This document shows, in pieces, positions 18,074 to 27,896 of a stretch of 64,000 bases of DNA. The first letter of the stretch is position 1, and each line of letters begins with the position of its first letter. This stretch comes from Flavobacterium sp. 90 (GTDB taxonomy: Bacteria > Bacteroidota > Bacteroidia > Flavobacteriales > Flavobacteriaceae): contig NZ_SMGE01000001.1 of assembly GCF_004339525.1 (NCBI RefSeq), forward strand, positions 5,022,001 to 5,086,000. Direction: 5' to 3'. The notes beneath the pieces are model-generated. The model did no database searches. It had not been told where the DNA came from and saw only the letters and a list, made by a program, of their open reading frames with translations. Both the position numbers and the translations under genes were made by a program.

Positions 18074-21019
18074 ATGAAGTTTATTAATAGTCAGATTTAT
18101 ACAATAATATTGGTTTTAAATGCTTTAACATTAAGCGTTTATTCCCAAAACAAAGTAAGTTTAAACTCTTCTGATATTGTTTGGAAGCTAAAACCACAAA
18201 CAGAAATAGGGCAGGATAGCCTTAAAATATTTACTCCAAATTATTCCGATACAAATTGGGTAAAAGCCGTTGTTCCGGGAACAATTTTTAATTCTTATGT
18301 CGTAAGCGGATTAGAAAAAGATCCCAATTATGGCGATAATATCTATCAGGTAGATAAATCAAAATACGATCGCAGTTTTTGGTATCGTTCAGAATTTGCT
18401 GTTCCGGAGAATTTCACAAAAGATATCGTCTGGCTTAATTTTGAAGGAATCAATCGTGAAGGAGATATTTACCTTAACGGAAAAAAAATAGTCACTTTAA
18501 GCGGAATGATGCAACGTGGTAAATTTGATATTACCAAATTGGTGCATCGCAAAGAAAAAAATGTGTTGGCGATTTTGGTAAGCATTCCAAAACAACCTTT
18601 AAATAATTACGGAAGCCCAACCTATATTTCAAGCGCAGGCTGGGATTGGATGCCTTATGTTCCGGGATTAAATTCAGGAATTACAGATGATGTTTATCTT
18701 AGTAATACCAATAAAATTACGATTGTAGATCCGTGGATTCATACGGATTTGCCATCAAACGGACGTGCAGATCTTGAAATAAAAGTAGATCTAAAAAATT
18801 CTTCGGCACAAAATCAAGAAGGAGTTTTGACAGGAGTTATAATGCCTGGAAATATTACTTTTTCTAAAAAAATAAGTTTGGATGCAAATGCCATTACAAA
18901 CATAAAACTAAGCAAAGAACAATTTCCTGAACTAGCAATTCAAAATCCTAAATTATGGTGGCCAAATGGTTACGGAGATCCTAATTTATATACTTGCCAG
19001 TTTACTTTTAAAATTGGCGACGTTGTTTCAGACGCTCAAAAAGTAACTTTCGGAATTAAAAAATATACTTACGATACAGAAGGTGGCGTTTTGCATGTTT
19101 CGATAAACGGAAAAAAAGTCTTTCTAAAAGGAGGAAACTGGGGAATGAGCGAATATATGCTTCGTTGCCGCGGAGATGAATATGATCTTAAAGTAAAACT
19201 TCATAAAGAAATGAATTACAACATCATTCGTAACTGGTTAGGTTCAACTACAGATGATGAATTTTATGAAGCTTGCGATAAATATGGAATCATGGTTTGG
19301 GATGATTTTTGGCTAAATGCAAATCCAAACTTGCCATTAGATATTAATGTTTTTAACAACAATGTTGTCGAGAAAATAAAACGAGTGAGAAATCATGCAA
19401 GTATAGCTGTTTGGTGTGGAGATAACGAAGGCGTTCCTCAACCTCCGCTTAACGGTTGGATTGCCGAAAATATTAAAACTTTTGATAACAATGATCGTTA
19501 TTATCAGCCTTGTTCAAACACAGGAAACCTGAGCGGAAGCGGTCTTTGGGGAAATAAAGATCCAAGGTTTTATTTTACGAAATATCCTGCGGCTTATGTT
19601 GGAACGGGAGATGGTCCGGGTTGGGGCTTAAGAACCGAAATTGGAACAGCCGTTTTTCCTAATATCGAAAGTTTCAAGAAATTTATTCCGGAAAAAGATT
19701 GGTGGCCAAGAAACGAAATGTGGAATAAACATTTCTTTGGAGAAAAAGCCTTTAATGCATCACCGGATAATTATGATAAAAGTATCACAGAACGTTATGG
19801 AAAACCTTACAATCTGGAAGAATATACCACAAAAGCGCAATTGCTAAATATCGAAACCAATAAAGCCATGTATGAAGGCTGGTTAGATCATATGTGGGAA
19901 GATGCTTCGGGAATTATGACCTGGATGAGTCAATCGTCATATCCAAGTATGGTTTGGCAGACTTATGATTATTATTATGATTTAACAGGAGCATATTGGG
20001 GCGTAAAATCGGCTTGTGAACCATTGCACATTCAGTGGAATCCGGTGAATAATTCGGTTAAAGTAATTAATACCACAGGAACGGATTTTAAAAATTTAAA
20101 TGCCGAAGCAACGGTTTATAATTTGGACGGAAAATCAGTAGCAAAATTCAAGCAAAATACAACTGTAGATTCGTATTCAAATACAGCAACAGAAAGTTTT
20201 GTGATTCCGTTTTATTCGAACCAAAAAGATTTGGCTTTTCAGAAAAATGCAACGGCTTCTTCAACAGATGGAGGAAATACGAGAGACGTTACAGACGGAG
20301 ATTCAAACAGTCGTTGGGCAAGTAATTCAACAGATAATGAATGGATTTATGTAGATCTTGAAAATGAATATGTCGTAAACCGAGTAGTTTTAAATTGGGA
20401 AAATGCCTTTGGAAAAGAATATAAAATTCAGGTAAGCACAGATGCAAAAAACTGGACAGAAGCAAGCGTTATAAAAGAAGGAAAACAAGGTCTTGAAACT
20501 ATTTCATTTGATGAAGTAAAAGCCCGTTATGTTCGAATGTTAGGTATAAAACGTGGTTCAGGTTGGGGATATTCCCTTTATGATTTCAAAGTTTTTGGTG
20601 CCGAAACCAATACAAATACTTTAGATTTGAGTCCGGTACATTTTATTAGATTAAAATTAAAAAACGCTCAAAACAAATCGATTAGTGAGAATTTTTATTG
20701 GAGAGGTTCTAATATGAAAGACTTCACCGATTTGAATAAATTGCCAAAAGCAAACGTAAATGTTTCGAGTAAGATTGTAAAACAAAACGGGAAATATGTT
20801 ATTAAATCAAAAGTTTCAAGCCCGTCAGAATTAGCATTTGGAATTCACATTCAGGCTTTAAATGATAAAACCGGAGCTCAGATTTTACCAGCAATTATTA
20901 GTGATAGTTATTTTACTTTACTAAAAGGAGAAAGCAAAGAAGTTACTGTAGAATTTGACGAATCGCTTTTGAAAAACGGAGAAAAACCGGTTATAAAAGC
21001 GATTCCTTATAATAAATAA
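18074..21019 (+). CDS. GH2 exo-acting beta-mannosidase/glucosaminidase-like with CBM32
   Basis: Exported 981-residue glycoside hydrolase. After a signal peptide (about 1-24) come the GH2 sugar-binding domain (GINREGDIYLNGKKI), Ig-like domain and TIM-barrel (FLKGGNWGMSEYMLRC). The acid/base is probably Glu452 in WCGDNEG and the nucleophile Glu522 in RTEIGTAVFP. The YMLR and WDDFWLN elements match the subgroup with exo-beta-glucosaminidases and plant mannosylglycoprotein endo-beta-mannosidases. A discoidin/CBM32-like domain (about 720-850: NATASSTDGGN, DGDSNSRWAS, ARYVRMLG) interrupts the C-terminal Ig-like region. It probably cuts beta-linked mannose or glucosamine in the same glycan attacked by the GH92 and GH95 enzymes (inference). 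Confidence 0.82.
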   Translation: MKFINSQIYTIILVLNALTLSVYSQNKVSLNSSDIVWKLKPQTEIGQDSLKIFTPNYSDTNWVKAVVPGTIFNSYVVSGLEKDPNYGDNIYQVDKSKYDRSFWYRSEFAVPENFTKDIVWLNFEGINREGDIYLNGKKIVTLSGMMQRGKFDITKLVHRKEKNVLAILVSIPKQPLNNYGSPTYISSAGWDWMPYVPGLNSGITDDVYLSNTNKITIVDPWIHTDLPSNGRADLEIKVDLKNSSAQNQEGVLTGVIMPGNITFSKKISLDANAITNIKLSKEQFPELAIQNPKLWWPNGYGDPNLYTCQFTFKIGDVVSDAQKVTFGIKKYTYDTEGGVLHVSINGKKVFLKGGNWGMSEYMLRCRGDEYDLKVKLHKEMNYNIIRNWLGSTTDDEFYEACDKYGIMVWDDFWLNANPNLPLDINVFNNNVVEKIKRVRNHASIAVWCGDNEGVPQPPLNGWIAENIKTFDNNDRYYQPCSNTGNLSGSGLWGNKDPRFYFTKYPAAYVGTGDGPGWGLRTEIGTAVFPNIESFKKFIPEKDWWPRNEMWNKHFFGEKAFNASPDNYDKSITERYGKPYNLEEYTTKAQLLNIETNKAMYEGWLDHMWEDASGIMTWMSQSSYPSMVWQTYDYYYDLTGAYWGVKSACEPLHIQWNPVNNSVKVINTTGTDFKNLNAEATVYNLDGKSVAKFKQNTTVDSYSNTATESFVIPFYSNQKDLAFQKNATASSTDGGNTRDVTDGDSNSRWASNSTDNEWIYVDLENEYVVNRVVLNWENAFGKEYKIQVSTDAKNWTEASVIKEGKQGLETISFDEVKARYVRMLGIKRGSGWGYSLYDFKVFGAETNTNTLDLSPVHFIRLKLKNAQNKSISENFYWRGSNMKDFTDLNKLPKANVNVSSKIVKQNGKYVIKSKVSSPSELAFGIHIQALNDKTGAQILPAIISDSYFTLLKGESKEVTVEFDESLLKNGEKPVIKAIPYNK

Positions 21020-21036
21020 GAGATTGTTCTCACCGC

Positions 21037-21069
21037 AAACCTAACAGGTTTTTAAAACCTGTTAGGTTT
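21037..21069. repeat. Perfect palindrome, CCTAACAGG family
   Basis: Arms AAACCTAACAGG and CCTGTTAGGTTT around TTTTTAAAA. It lies between the GH2 and GH95 genes and may weakly terminate transcription. Confidence 0.9.
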
Positions 21070-21156
21070 AATACACGTCTAAAATTGATTAAATAAATTT
21101 ATCACCGATAAAAAATCATTCCAATCCTTTTAATCTGTGGCTAAAAAACACATAAT

Positions 21157-23496
21157 ATGAATATCAATACATACAAAGCATTATTTTTTATATTACTGCC
21201 TTTTTTGGGCTATTCGCAAAGTAATCCGATAGAATTATGGTATACAAAACCAGCTTCTCAATGGGAAGAAACCTTACCATTAGGAAACGGCCGTTTAGGA
21301 ATCATGCCAGATGGCGGAATCACAACCGAAAAGTTGGTTCTAAACGATATTACTTTATGGAGCGGATCTCCGCAAGATGCGAACAATTACAAAGCATATA
21401 CTTTTTTGCCTCAAATAAGAGAATTGCTTTTAGCCAATAAAAACAGCGATGCCGAAAAACTAATTAATGAGAATTTTGTTTGTACAGGCCCGGGTTCAGG
21501 AAGCGGAGACGGAGCAAATGTTCAATTTGGCTGTTATCAGGTTTTGGGAGACATGACCTTGAAATTTGATTATAAAACCCAATCAAAAGCTACAAATTAC
21601 ACCAGAAATCTAAACATACAAACTGCAGTTGCAACGACTCAATTTACAATTGATGGAGTGACTTATAAACGTGAATATTTTGCAGGTTTTGGTGACGATG
21701 CGGCTTTTATCAAACTAACTTCAAGTAAAAAAGGAAAACTAAACTTCACGGTTCAGTTAGACAGATCGGAACATTTTAAAACCATAAATGGTACAGATAA
21801 TTCTCTTATAATGTCAGGTCAGTTAAACAACGGAATTGATGGAAAAGGAATGAAATATGTAGCTAAAGTAAAATCTCAGGTAAGAGATGGAAATACTTTA
21901 TATTTTAATAATATAATCGAAATAAAAAATGCTACAGAAGTCGTATTGTTTATTTCAGTTGGAACCGATTTTAAAGATAAAAACTTTGAAGTTTCAGTAG
22001 ATAAAATTTTGGATATAACAATGCAAAAGAAATATCAGGATCAGAAGAAAACGCATATTCAAAACTATCAGAAGTTATTCAATCGCGTGGCTTTGAACTT
22101 TGGTAAATCAACCAAAAATACATTGCCTACAAATCAGCGTTTAGATGCTTTTATGAAAGATTCCGATTCAGATACAGGACTTCCGGTTTTGTTTTACCAA
22201 TACGGCCGTTATTTGAGTATCAGCAGTACAAGAGTAGGATTGTTGCCGCCAAATTTGCAAGGATTGTGGGCACATCAGGTTCAAACACCTTGGAATGGTG
22301 ATTATCATCTTGATGTAAATGTACAGATGAATCATTGGGCATTAGAAACAGGAAATTTATCAGAATTGAATCTTCCGCTAAAAGATTTGGTTAAAGAAAT
22401 GGTTCCTTATGGAGAAAAAACAGCCAAAGCTTATTACAATGCCGATGGTTGGGTGGCGCACGTTATCACCAACGTTTGGGGTTTTACAGAACCAGGAGAA
22501 AGCGCTTCATGGGGAATTGCAAAAGCGGGTTCAGGATGGTTGTGCAATAATTTATGGAACCATTATCTGTATTCAAATGATAAAGAATATTTGGCTGAAA
22601 TTTATCCAATTATAAAAGGAGCAGCTCAGTTTTATAACAGTATGTTGGTGAAAGATCCCGAAACAGGATGGTTGGTAACTTCGCCATCTGTATCGCCTGA
22701 AAATTCGTTTTTCCTACCAAATGGTCAGGATGCACACGTTTGCATTGGGCCAACAATCGACAATCAGATTGTTCGTGAATTATTTGATAATGTAATTACA
22801 GCATCTGCAAAACTAGGATTAGATAATGATTTAAGAATCGAACTCGAAAAACGATTAAAATTATTACCTCCGGCAGGAGTAATTTCGCCTGACGGAAGAA
22901 TTCAGGAATGGTTAAAACCTTATAAAGAACCAGATCCGCAACATCGTCACGTTTCTCATTTGTACGGCTTATATCCGGCATCTTTAATTACGCCGGAAAG
23001 CACACCTGAACTTGCAGAAGCAGCTAAGAAAACCCTTGAAGTAAGAGGAGATGATGGACCAAGTTGGTCAATTGCTTATAAAATGTTGTTTTGGTCACGT
23101 TTGAAAGAAGGAAACCGTGCTTATAAATTATTAAAAACAATTTTGAGACCAACATTGGCAACAAACATCAATTACGGAGCAGGAGGAGGAGTTTACCCAA
23201 ATTTACTTTCGGCTGGACCTCCATTTCAAATCGATGGAAATTTTGGAGCCACAGCAGGAATTGGTGAAATGCTGATTCAGAGCCACGCCGGATTTATCGA
23301 ATTATTGCCCGCAATGCCAGACGTTTGGTTAAACCAAGGTGAAGTAAAAGGGCTTAAAGCCGAAGGAAACTTTACGATAAATATGAAATGGGAAAAAGGT
23401 AAAGTGACGAAATATGAAGTTTTATCTCCTGTACCAACAAAAGTAAAAGTGAAAGTAAACGGAGAAATGAAAGAGATTACGTCTTCTAAGTTATAA
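21157..23496 (+). CDS. GH95 alpha-L-fucosidase
   Basis: Exported 779-residue enzyme of family GH95, which contains inverting alpha-1,2-L-fucosidases and some alpha-L-galactosidases. A signal peptide (about 1-21) is followed by the N-terminal beta domain (NPIELWYTKPASQWEE, LPLGNGRLGIM, LNDITLWSGSP). The (alpha/alpha)6 barrel carries LDVNVQMNHWALETGN, WGIAKAGSGWL, and the presumed general acid Glu515 in SVSPENSF. The C-terminal segment FQIDGNFGATAGIGEML is highly typical. It is probably periplasmic and sits between the GH2 and GH92 genes. Confidence 0.92.
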   Translation: MNINTYKALFFILLPFLGYSQSNPIELWYTKPASQWEETLPLGNGRLGIMPDGGITTEKLVLNDITLWSGSPQDANNYKAYTFLPQIRELLLANKNSDAEKLINENFVCTGPGSGSGDGANVQFGCYQVLGDMTLKFDYKTQSKATNYTRNLNIQTAVATTQFTIDGVTYKREYFAGFGDDAAFIKLTSSKKGKLNFTVQLDRSEHFKTINGTDNSLIMSGQLNNGIDGKGMKYVAKVKSQVRDGNTLYFNNIIEIKNATEVVLFISVGTDFKDKNFEVSVDKILDITMQKKYQDQKKTHIQNYQKLFNRVALNFGKSTKNTLPTNQRLDAFMKDSDSDTGLPVLFYQYGRYLSISSTRVGLLPPNLQGLWAHQVQTPWNGDYHLDVNVQMNHWALETGNLSELNLPLKDLVKEMVPYGEKTAKAYYNADGWVAHVITNVWGFTEPGESASWGIAKAGSGWLCNNLWNHYLYSNDKEYLAEIYPIIKGAAQFYNSMLVKDPETGWLVTSPSVSPENSFFLPNGQDAHVCIGPTIDNQIVRELFDNVITASAKLGLDNDLRIELEKRLKLLPPAGVISPDGRIQEWLKPYKEPDPQHRHVSHLYGLYPASLITPESTPELAEAAKKTLEVRGDDGPSWSIAYKMLFWSRLKEGNRAYKLLKTILRPTLATNINYGAGGGVYPNLLSAGPPFQIDGNFGATAGIGEMLIQSHAGFIELLPAMPDVWLNQGEVKGLKAEGNFTINMKWEKGKVTKYEVLSPVPTKVKVKVNGEMKEITSSKL

Positions 23497-23512
23497 TTTG
23501 TAGAATTTAATT

Positions 23513-23545
23513 AGACCTAACAGGTTTTTAAAACCTGTTAGGTCT
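23513..23545. repeat. Perfect palindrome, AGACCTAACAGG family
   Basis: Arms AGACCTAACAGG and CCTGTTAGGTCT, identical in the stem to the copy at 12507-12539. It lies 17 bp after the GH95 stop. Confidence 0.9.
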
Positions 23546-23616
23546 GGAATTAATCACCCAAAAAGGCTTGAATAGCCTCCTGCTTTAGTTGGAGGTTACC
23601 GAAGTCAGAGTCAAAT

Positions 23617-23675
23617 ATGGCTTTAGCCGAAATCTTAAAGTATTTTGGCTAAAGCCATTTTTTAATTATTTTTTT
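23617..23675 (+). terminator. Hairpin with T-rich tail after GH95 gene
   Basis: ATGGCTTTAGCC (23617-23628) pairs with GGCTAAAGCCAT (23647-23658), followed by a T-rich tail. A second perfect hairpin, CTCCAGC TAAA GCTGGAG at 23680-23697, follows. Both belong to a repeat-like GCTTTAGC family. Confidence 0.6.
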
Positions 23676-23738
23676 TGATCTCCAGCTAAAGCTGGAGTCT
23701 ATTCAATAGAAGAATGAAATCATGTTTTACTAATTTTT

Positions 23739-26018
23739 ATGCTAAAAATAATGAAACTCAATAAAATAATATTTTGTGCTGCATTTCTAAGCTCAATAAT
23801 TTTAGGAGCACAAACAACAGAAAAAATAACGTCACATGTAAACCCGTTTATCGGAACAGGAGCAGCACACGGTTCGCCGCTTTCGGGAAATAATTATCCA
23901 GGAGCGACAGTTCCGTTTGGGATGGTGCAATTGAGTCCTGATACAAGAAATACACCTGATTGGAGCGTTGCCAGCGGTTATAACTATAACGACACTACAA
24001 TTGCAGGTTTCAGTCACACCCATTTAAGCGGAACCGGAGTAGCCGAATTATTCGATGTTATGTTGATGCCCTTTAGTGGCGCAATAGTCAAGGAAGAAGC
24101 CGGACAAAATGCGTATCAGTCTAAATTTTCTCATGAAAAAGAATCGGCTAAACCTGGTTATTATAGTGTAGAATTATTAGATTATCAGATAAAAGCAGAA
24201 CTTACGGCAACTATACACGCAGGTTTTCATAAATATAGTTTTCCTAAAAATAAAGAAGCTCATATCATAATCGATTTAGATCATTCGATGAAAAAGTCCG
24301 ATTGGAATACACGTATTATCGCATCTCAACTTTCATTTCCTAATGATCATACTATCGAAGGTTATCGCGTTATCACAGGTTGGGCTCCAATGCGAAAAGT
24401 GTTTTTTCACGCTGAATTTTCACAGCCTATAATCCGTAATCATGTTACAGATGGCGGAAATATTTATGACAATGCTAAAATAGTCAACGGAAATGCAATT
24501 CGAGCAATTTTAGATTTTGATACTTCAAACCAACAAGAAATTTTGGTAAAAGTAGGAATCTCAGCTACGAGTATCGAAAATGCACGATTGAATGTTCAGG
24601 CTGAAATTCCTGATTGGAATTTTAATGCAATCGTAAACGCTGCGGATTCAATTTGGGAAAAAGAACTCAATAAAATAAAAATTGACGGAACACCGGAGCA
24701 AAAGCAAATTTTCTACACCGCTTTATATCATACGTTCATTCAACCGAATACTTTATCAGATGTTAGCGGAGATTATCCAGCTGCCGATTTTACGACCAGA
24801 AATTCATCTAAACCTTATTATTCAACATTTTCTTTATGGGATACCTATCGTGGTGCGCATCCTTTATACACGATTTTACAGCCGGAACGTTCAGTTGATT
24901 TTGTAAATAGTATGTTGGCGTATTATAAAGTCTTTGGTTATTTACCAATCTGGCAATTATGGGGACAAGAAAATTATTGTATGATTGGCAATCATGCCAT
25001 TCCGGTTGTGGTTGACGCTGTGCTTAAAAATCTACAAGGAATTGATGCTGAAGCAGCGTTCGAAGCCGTAAAGAATTCAGCAACACGTGAACATCCGGGA
25101 TCTCCATTTGGCATTTGGGAAAAGTACGGTTATATTCCGGAGAATCTAAAATCCCAATCGGTTTCTTTGACGTTAGAAATGGCTTATGATGATTGGTGTG
25201 TAGCCGAATTAGCCAAGAAAATTGGCAAAACAGATGATTACAATCATTTTACGAAACGTTCTCAATTTTATAGAAATCTATACGACAAACAAATAGGATT
25301 CTTCAGAGCTAAAGATGATAAAGGCAATTGGATTAGTCCCTTCGATCCATTAAAATACGGCGCAAATGGTGGATATCCGTTTACAGAAGGCAACGGCTGG
25401 CAATACTTTTGGTACGTTCCGCAAGATGTAAAAGGGCTTATAAATTTAGTTGGCGGAGATAATGCTTTCACCAAAAAACTGGATACTTTTTTCACTTTAG
25501 AAGACAAACCTGAAGAAGTAAACGACAACGCTTCAGGTTTCATTGGACAATATGCACACGGAAATGAACCAAGTCATCATATTGCATATTTGTACAATTA
25601 CGGTGGACAACCTTGGAAAACCCAACAATACGTTTCAGAGATTTTGAAGAAAATGTATAATACGACTTCATCCGGTTATTCCGGAAATGATGATTGCGGA
25701 GAGCTTTCGGCGTGGTATATTTTTAGTGCAATGGGATTTTATCCTGTTAATCCTGCAAGTGGGATTTATGTTATTGGATCGCCATTATTAAAAGAAGCTT
25801 CTATTGAATTAAAAGACGGAAAGATTTTTAAAGTTATAGCAAAGAACGTTTCTGATAAAAATATTTATATCCAAAGCGCCAAATTAAACGGTAAAAAGTA
25901 TAGTAAAACCTTTATTAATCTAGCTGATATTGATAATGGCGGAGTTTTAGAATTTATTATGGGATCAAAACCAAATAAAAAATGGGGAACAGAATTAGAG
26001 GATAGACCAATTAAATAA
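23739..26018 (+). CDS. GH92 alpha-mannosidase
   Basis: Exported 759-residue calcium-dependent exo-alpha-mannosidase of family GH92. A second ATG at 23751 gives an equally good signal peptide (MKLNKIIFCAAFLSSIILGAQ without the first four residues). The N-terminal domain shows HVNPFIGTGAAHGSP and YPGATVPFGMVQLSPD. The catalytic (alpha/alpha)6 domain carries FSLWDTYRGAHPL, HIAYLYNYGGQPWKTQ and the hallmark GNDDCGELSAWYIFS followed by GFYPVNPASG. It is the last gene of the locus and converges on gldM with a terminator between. It probably trims alpha-mannose from N-glycan-like or mannan-like substrates. Confidence 0.93.
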   Translation: MLKIMKLNKIIFCAAFLSSIILGAQTTEKITSHVNPFIGTGAAHGSPLSGNNYPGATVPFGMVQLSPDTRNTPDWSVASGYNYNDTTIAGFSHTHLSGTGVAELFDVMLMPFSGAIVKEEAGQNAYQSKFSHEKESAKPGYYSVELLDYQIKAELTATIHAGFHKYSFPKNKEAHIIIDLDHSMKKSDWNTRIIASQLSFPNDHTIEGYRVITGWAPMRKVFFHAEFSQPIIRNHVTDGGNIYDNAKIVNGNAIRAILDFDTSNQQEILVKVGISATSIENARLNVQAEIPDWNFNAIVNAADSIWEKELNKIKIDGTPEQKQIFYTALYHTFIQPNTLSDVSGDYPAADFTTRNSSKPYYSTFSLWDTYRGAHPLYTILQPERSVDFVNSMLAYYKVFGYLPIWQLWGQENYCMIGNHAIPVVVDAVLKNLQGIDAEAAFEAVKNSATREHPGSPFGIWEKYGYIPENLKSQSVSLTLEMAYDDWCVAELAKKIGKTDDYNHFTKRSQFYRNLYDKQIGFFRAKDDKGNWISPFDPLKYGANGGYPFTEGNGWQYFWYVPQDVKGLINLVGGDNAFTKKLDTFFTLEDKPEEVNDNASGFIGQYAHGNEPSHHIAYLYNYGGQPWKTQQYVSEILKKMYNTTSSGYSGNDDCGELSAWYIFSAMGFYPVNPASGIYVIGSPLLKEASIELKDGKIFKVIAKNVSDKNIYIQSAKLNGKKYSKTFINLADIDNGGVLEFIMGSKPNKKWGTELEDRPIK

Positions 26019-26126
26019 ATTTCACGAAAATTGCCCACAGATTTTACGGGTTGAACGGATTATCGCAGATTTTAATTTTATTATTTACGCGTTCAGTTTG
26101 TCAGTAACAATTACGAGTAAAATAAA

Positions 26127-26180
26127 AAAAAATCCGTTTTTATCCGCGTTTTCGCAAAGCGAATCCGTGTCATCCGTGTA
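26127..26180. repeat. ATCCGTTTTTATCCGCG repeat, copy 1
   Basis: A stretch containing ATCCGTTTTTATCCGCG, AAAGCGAATCCG and TGTCATCCGTGTA, almost identical to 28951-29003. The two copies flank the gldM-gldL pair in the same orientation. Confidence 0.85.
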
Positions 26181-26221
26181 CGATATTCAATCCTAAGAAC
26201 GACAAGACTGTAAAAAGCAAT

Positions 26222-26260
26222 AAAAAAAGGTTTAATGAAATTAATCATTAAACCTTTTTT
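26222..26260. terminator. Bidirectional terminator between GH92 gene and gldM
   Basis: AAAAAAAGGTTTAATGA pairs with TCATTAAACCTTTTTT. The A run on the left and T run on the right let it serve both convergent genes. Confidence 0.85.
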
Positions 26261-26309
26261 ATTTCAAAAAACCTAACATTTTAAAACCGTGTCAGATCTA
26301 GTATTTGTA

Positions 26310-27848
26310 TTATAGTATTTCGTAAATTACAGGAGCAGTTCTTGGTAATAAATAGCTGCCTGCTCCTGCAAGTTTAGTTTTAATTTCAGAAATAGTAACC
26401 TGATCTCCTTTTCCTGCTCTTGAAAGAACTTGTTTGCATTGTGCATTTAATTTGTTCCCGCTAACAACAACTGTAGGCTGTCCGGCAATTTTTAAGTTAA
26501 ATCCAATGACTTCTAAACCAACTTCAAAATCAAAATCAAGTAAATTAGCACCAATCGTAGCAATTTCTAAGTTAGATCTAGGACCTTTAACGATACCCAT
26601 TTCACCTCTAATTGTTCCTGTTGGTCCGGGAATACCTTTAATTCTAAATGTTTTCTTATCTGTAACTTGATCTCCGTTTGGCAATGTACCAGTTACAGAA
26701 ATAGTAGTTTCGGTACCTGAACCTGGACTCATATTATATTTACCTGCTTTACCAGCTGAAGATAATCCCGGAGCACTTGCAACGACTTTATTATCAGCAA
26801 CACCGGCAAATGATACAGAGATTGGGTTAACAACACCTCTATAAACAACATTCATTTTGTCTGCGGAAATTGTAGCTGAATTTGGTCTTGGTACAACAAC
26901 GTAAGTTCCATTAAAAGGAAGATTAATTGGTTTACCATTTTCAACAAAATTGAAAGAACCTCCAATTTTTTGCTCTCCAACGCCACCAGCTGTCATCTCT
27001 AGTAAAGCTTGACCATTTACTAATTTACCAGGACCTTTAAAGTCACTAAATTGAGCATTAGGATCGTATTTACCCAAAACTACTTTACCAGTAACTTTTT
27101 CTCCTTGGAAATAAGCATTTTTATCTAAAACAACAATTGCTTGAAATTTACTATAAGAAGCTTCTGCTACTGCAGCTTTCCCTAATGCAGCACTGTAGAC
27201 ATCAGATTCTGCTTTTTGAACGTCATTTTGCCAAGCCGAAAGTTTAGCCAATGAAGCAACAGCCGGGAAACCTTTAAAATGATACGCTAAATATTTATCT
27301 TTTAAACCTTCTTTGTTTGCAACATCTGAAATATCAAATTTCTTTTCAATTTCAGCTAAAATTACAGCATATTTTTTATCTGATAATGCAGATTTCATAG
27401 CTGCTTTATACTTTTCAATATGAGAAATGATATCATTTCCTTTTGTAGTATAACCTTCTCCTGTAAACCAGTTGTCGATAGTATCACCTTTGTCCATAGA
27501 CTCATAAGGTAATTTACCAGTTTCTTTGTCAGTTTCAAATCCTTTTAAAATATCGCCTTTTAGAGAACCGATATACGTATAAAATTCTTTTGAAATTGTT
27601 TTAACTTTATGTGCAATAATTGCCTCAGCAGCGTATTCACCTTTTGCTTCAGATGCTTTTTGATCTAAAGATTTCAATAAATCATCATTTGTTTGCTCTG
27701 AAGAGGTATTAGCACTTTCAAATTTTTCATTCATTAAGCCAAAAGCAGATAAAACTTCTTTTGACATATTCATTGCTAACATTGCGATGAAAACCAGATA
27801 CATCAGGTTAATCATCTTTTGTCTAGGGGTTAATTTTCCTCCTGCCAT
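26310..27848 (-). CDS. gldM: Gliding motility / type IX secretion motor protein GldM
   Basis: Inner-membrane protein of 512 residues, close to the known GldM length. One N-terminal transmembrane helix (MINLMYLVFIAMLAMNM) follows the conserved MAGGKLTPRQK start, and a large periplasmic portion holds the helical and beta-sandwich domains (KAESDVYSAALGKAAVAEAS, VTGKVVLGKYDP). GldM forms, with GldL, the proton-driven motor that powers type IX secretion and gliding. It lies 48 bp downstream of gldL. In Flavobacterium gldK and gldN normally complete this operon; here the next gene is a convergent GH92, so gldN is absent. The protein looks intact, with no degeneration. Confidence 0.95.
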   Translation of the reverse strand: MAGGKLTPRQKMINLMYLVFIAMLAMNMSKEVLSAFGLMNEKFESANTSSEQTNDDLLKSLDQKASEAKGEYAAEAIIAHKVKTISKEFYTYIGSLKGDILKGFETDKETGKLPYESMDKGDTIDNWFTGEGYTTKGNDIISHIEKYKAAMKSALSDKKYAVILAEIEKKFDISDVANKEGLKDKYLAYHFKGFPAVASLAKLSAWQNDVQKAESDVYSAALGKAAVAEASYSKFQAIVVLDKNAYFQGEKVTGKVVLGKYDPNAQFSDFKGPGKLVNGQALLEMTAGGVGEQKIGGSFNFVENGKPINLPFNGTYVVVPRPNSATISADKMNVVYRGVVNPISVSFAGVADNKVVASAPGLSSAGKAGKYNMSPGSGTETTISVTGTLPNGDQVTDKKTFRIKGIPGPTGTIRGEMGIVKGPRSNLEIATIGANLLDFDFEVGLEVIGFNLKIAGQPTVVVSGNKLNAQCKQVLSRAGKGDQVTISEIKTKLAGAGSYLLPRTAPVIYEIL

Positions 27849-27896
27849 TATTTCTAATTAGTTTTTATTAATAAAATTATAATAGTTAAAAACTAA

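Noticed and set aside
3273..26018. Type IX secretion C-terminal sorting domains on the exported hydrolases
   Set aside because: The C-termini of the GH and esterase proteins lack the conserved sorting-domain motifs; they have ordinary signal peptides and are more likely periplasmic.
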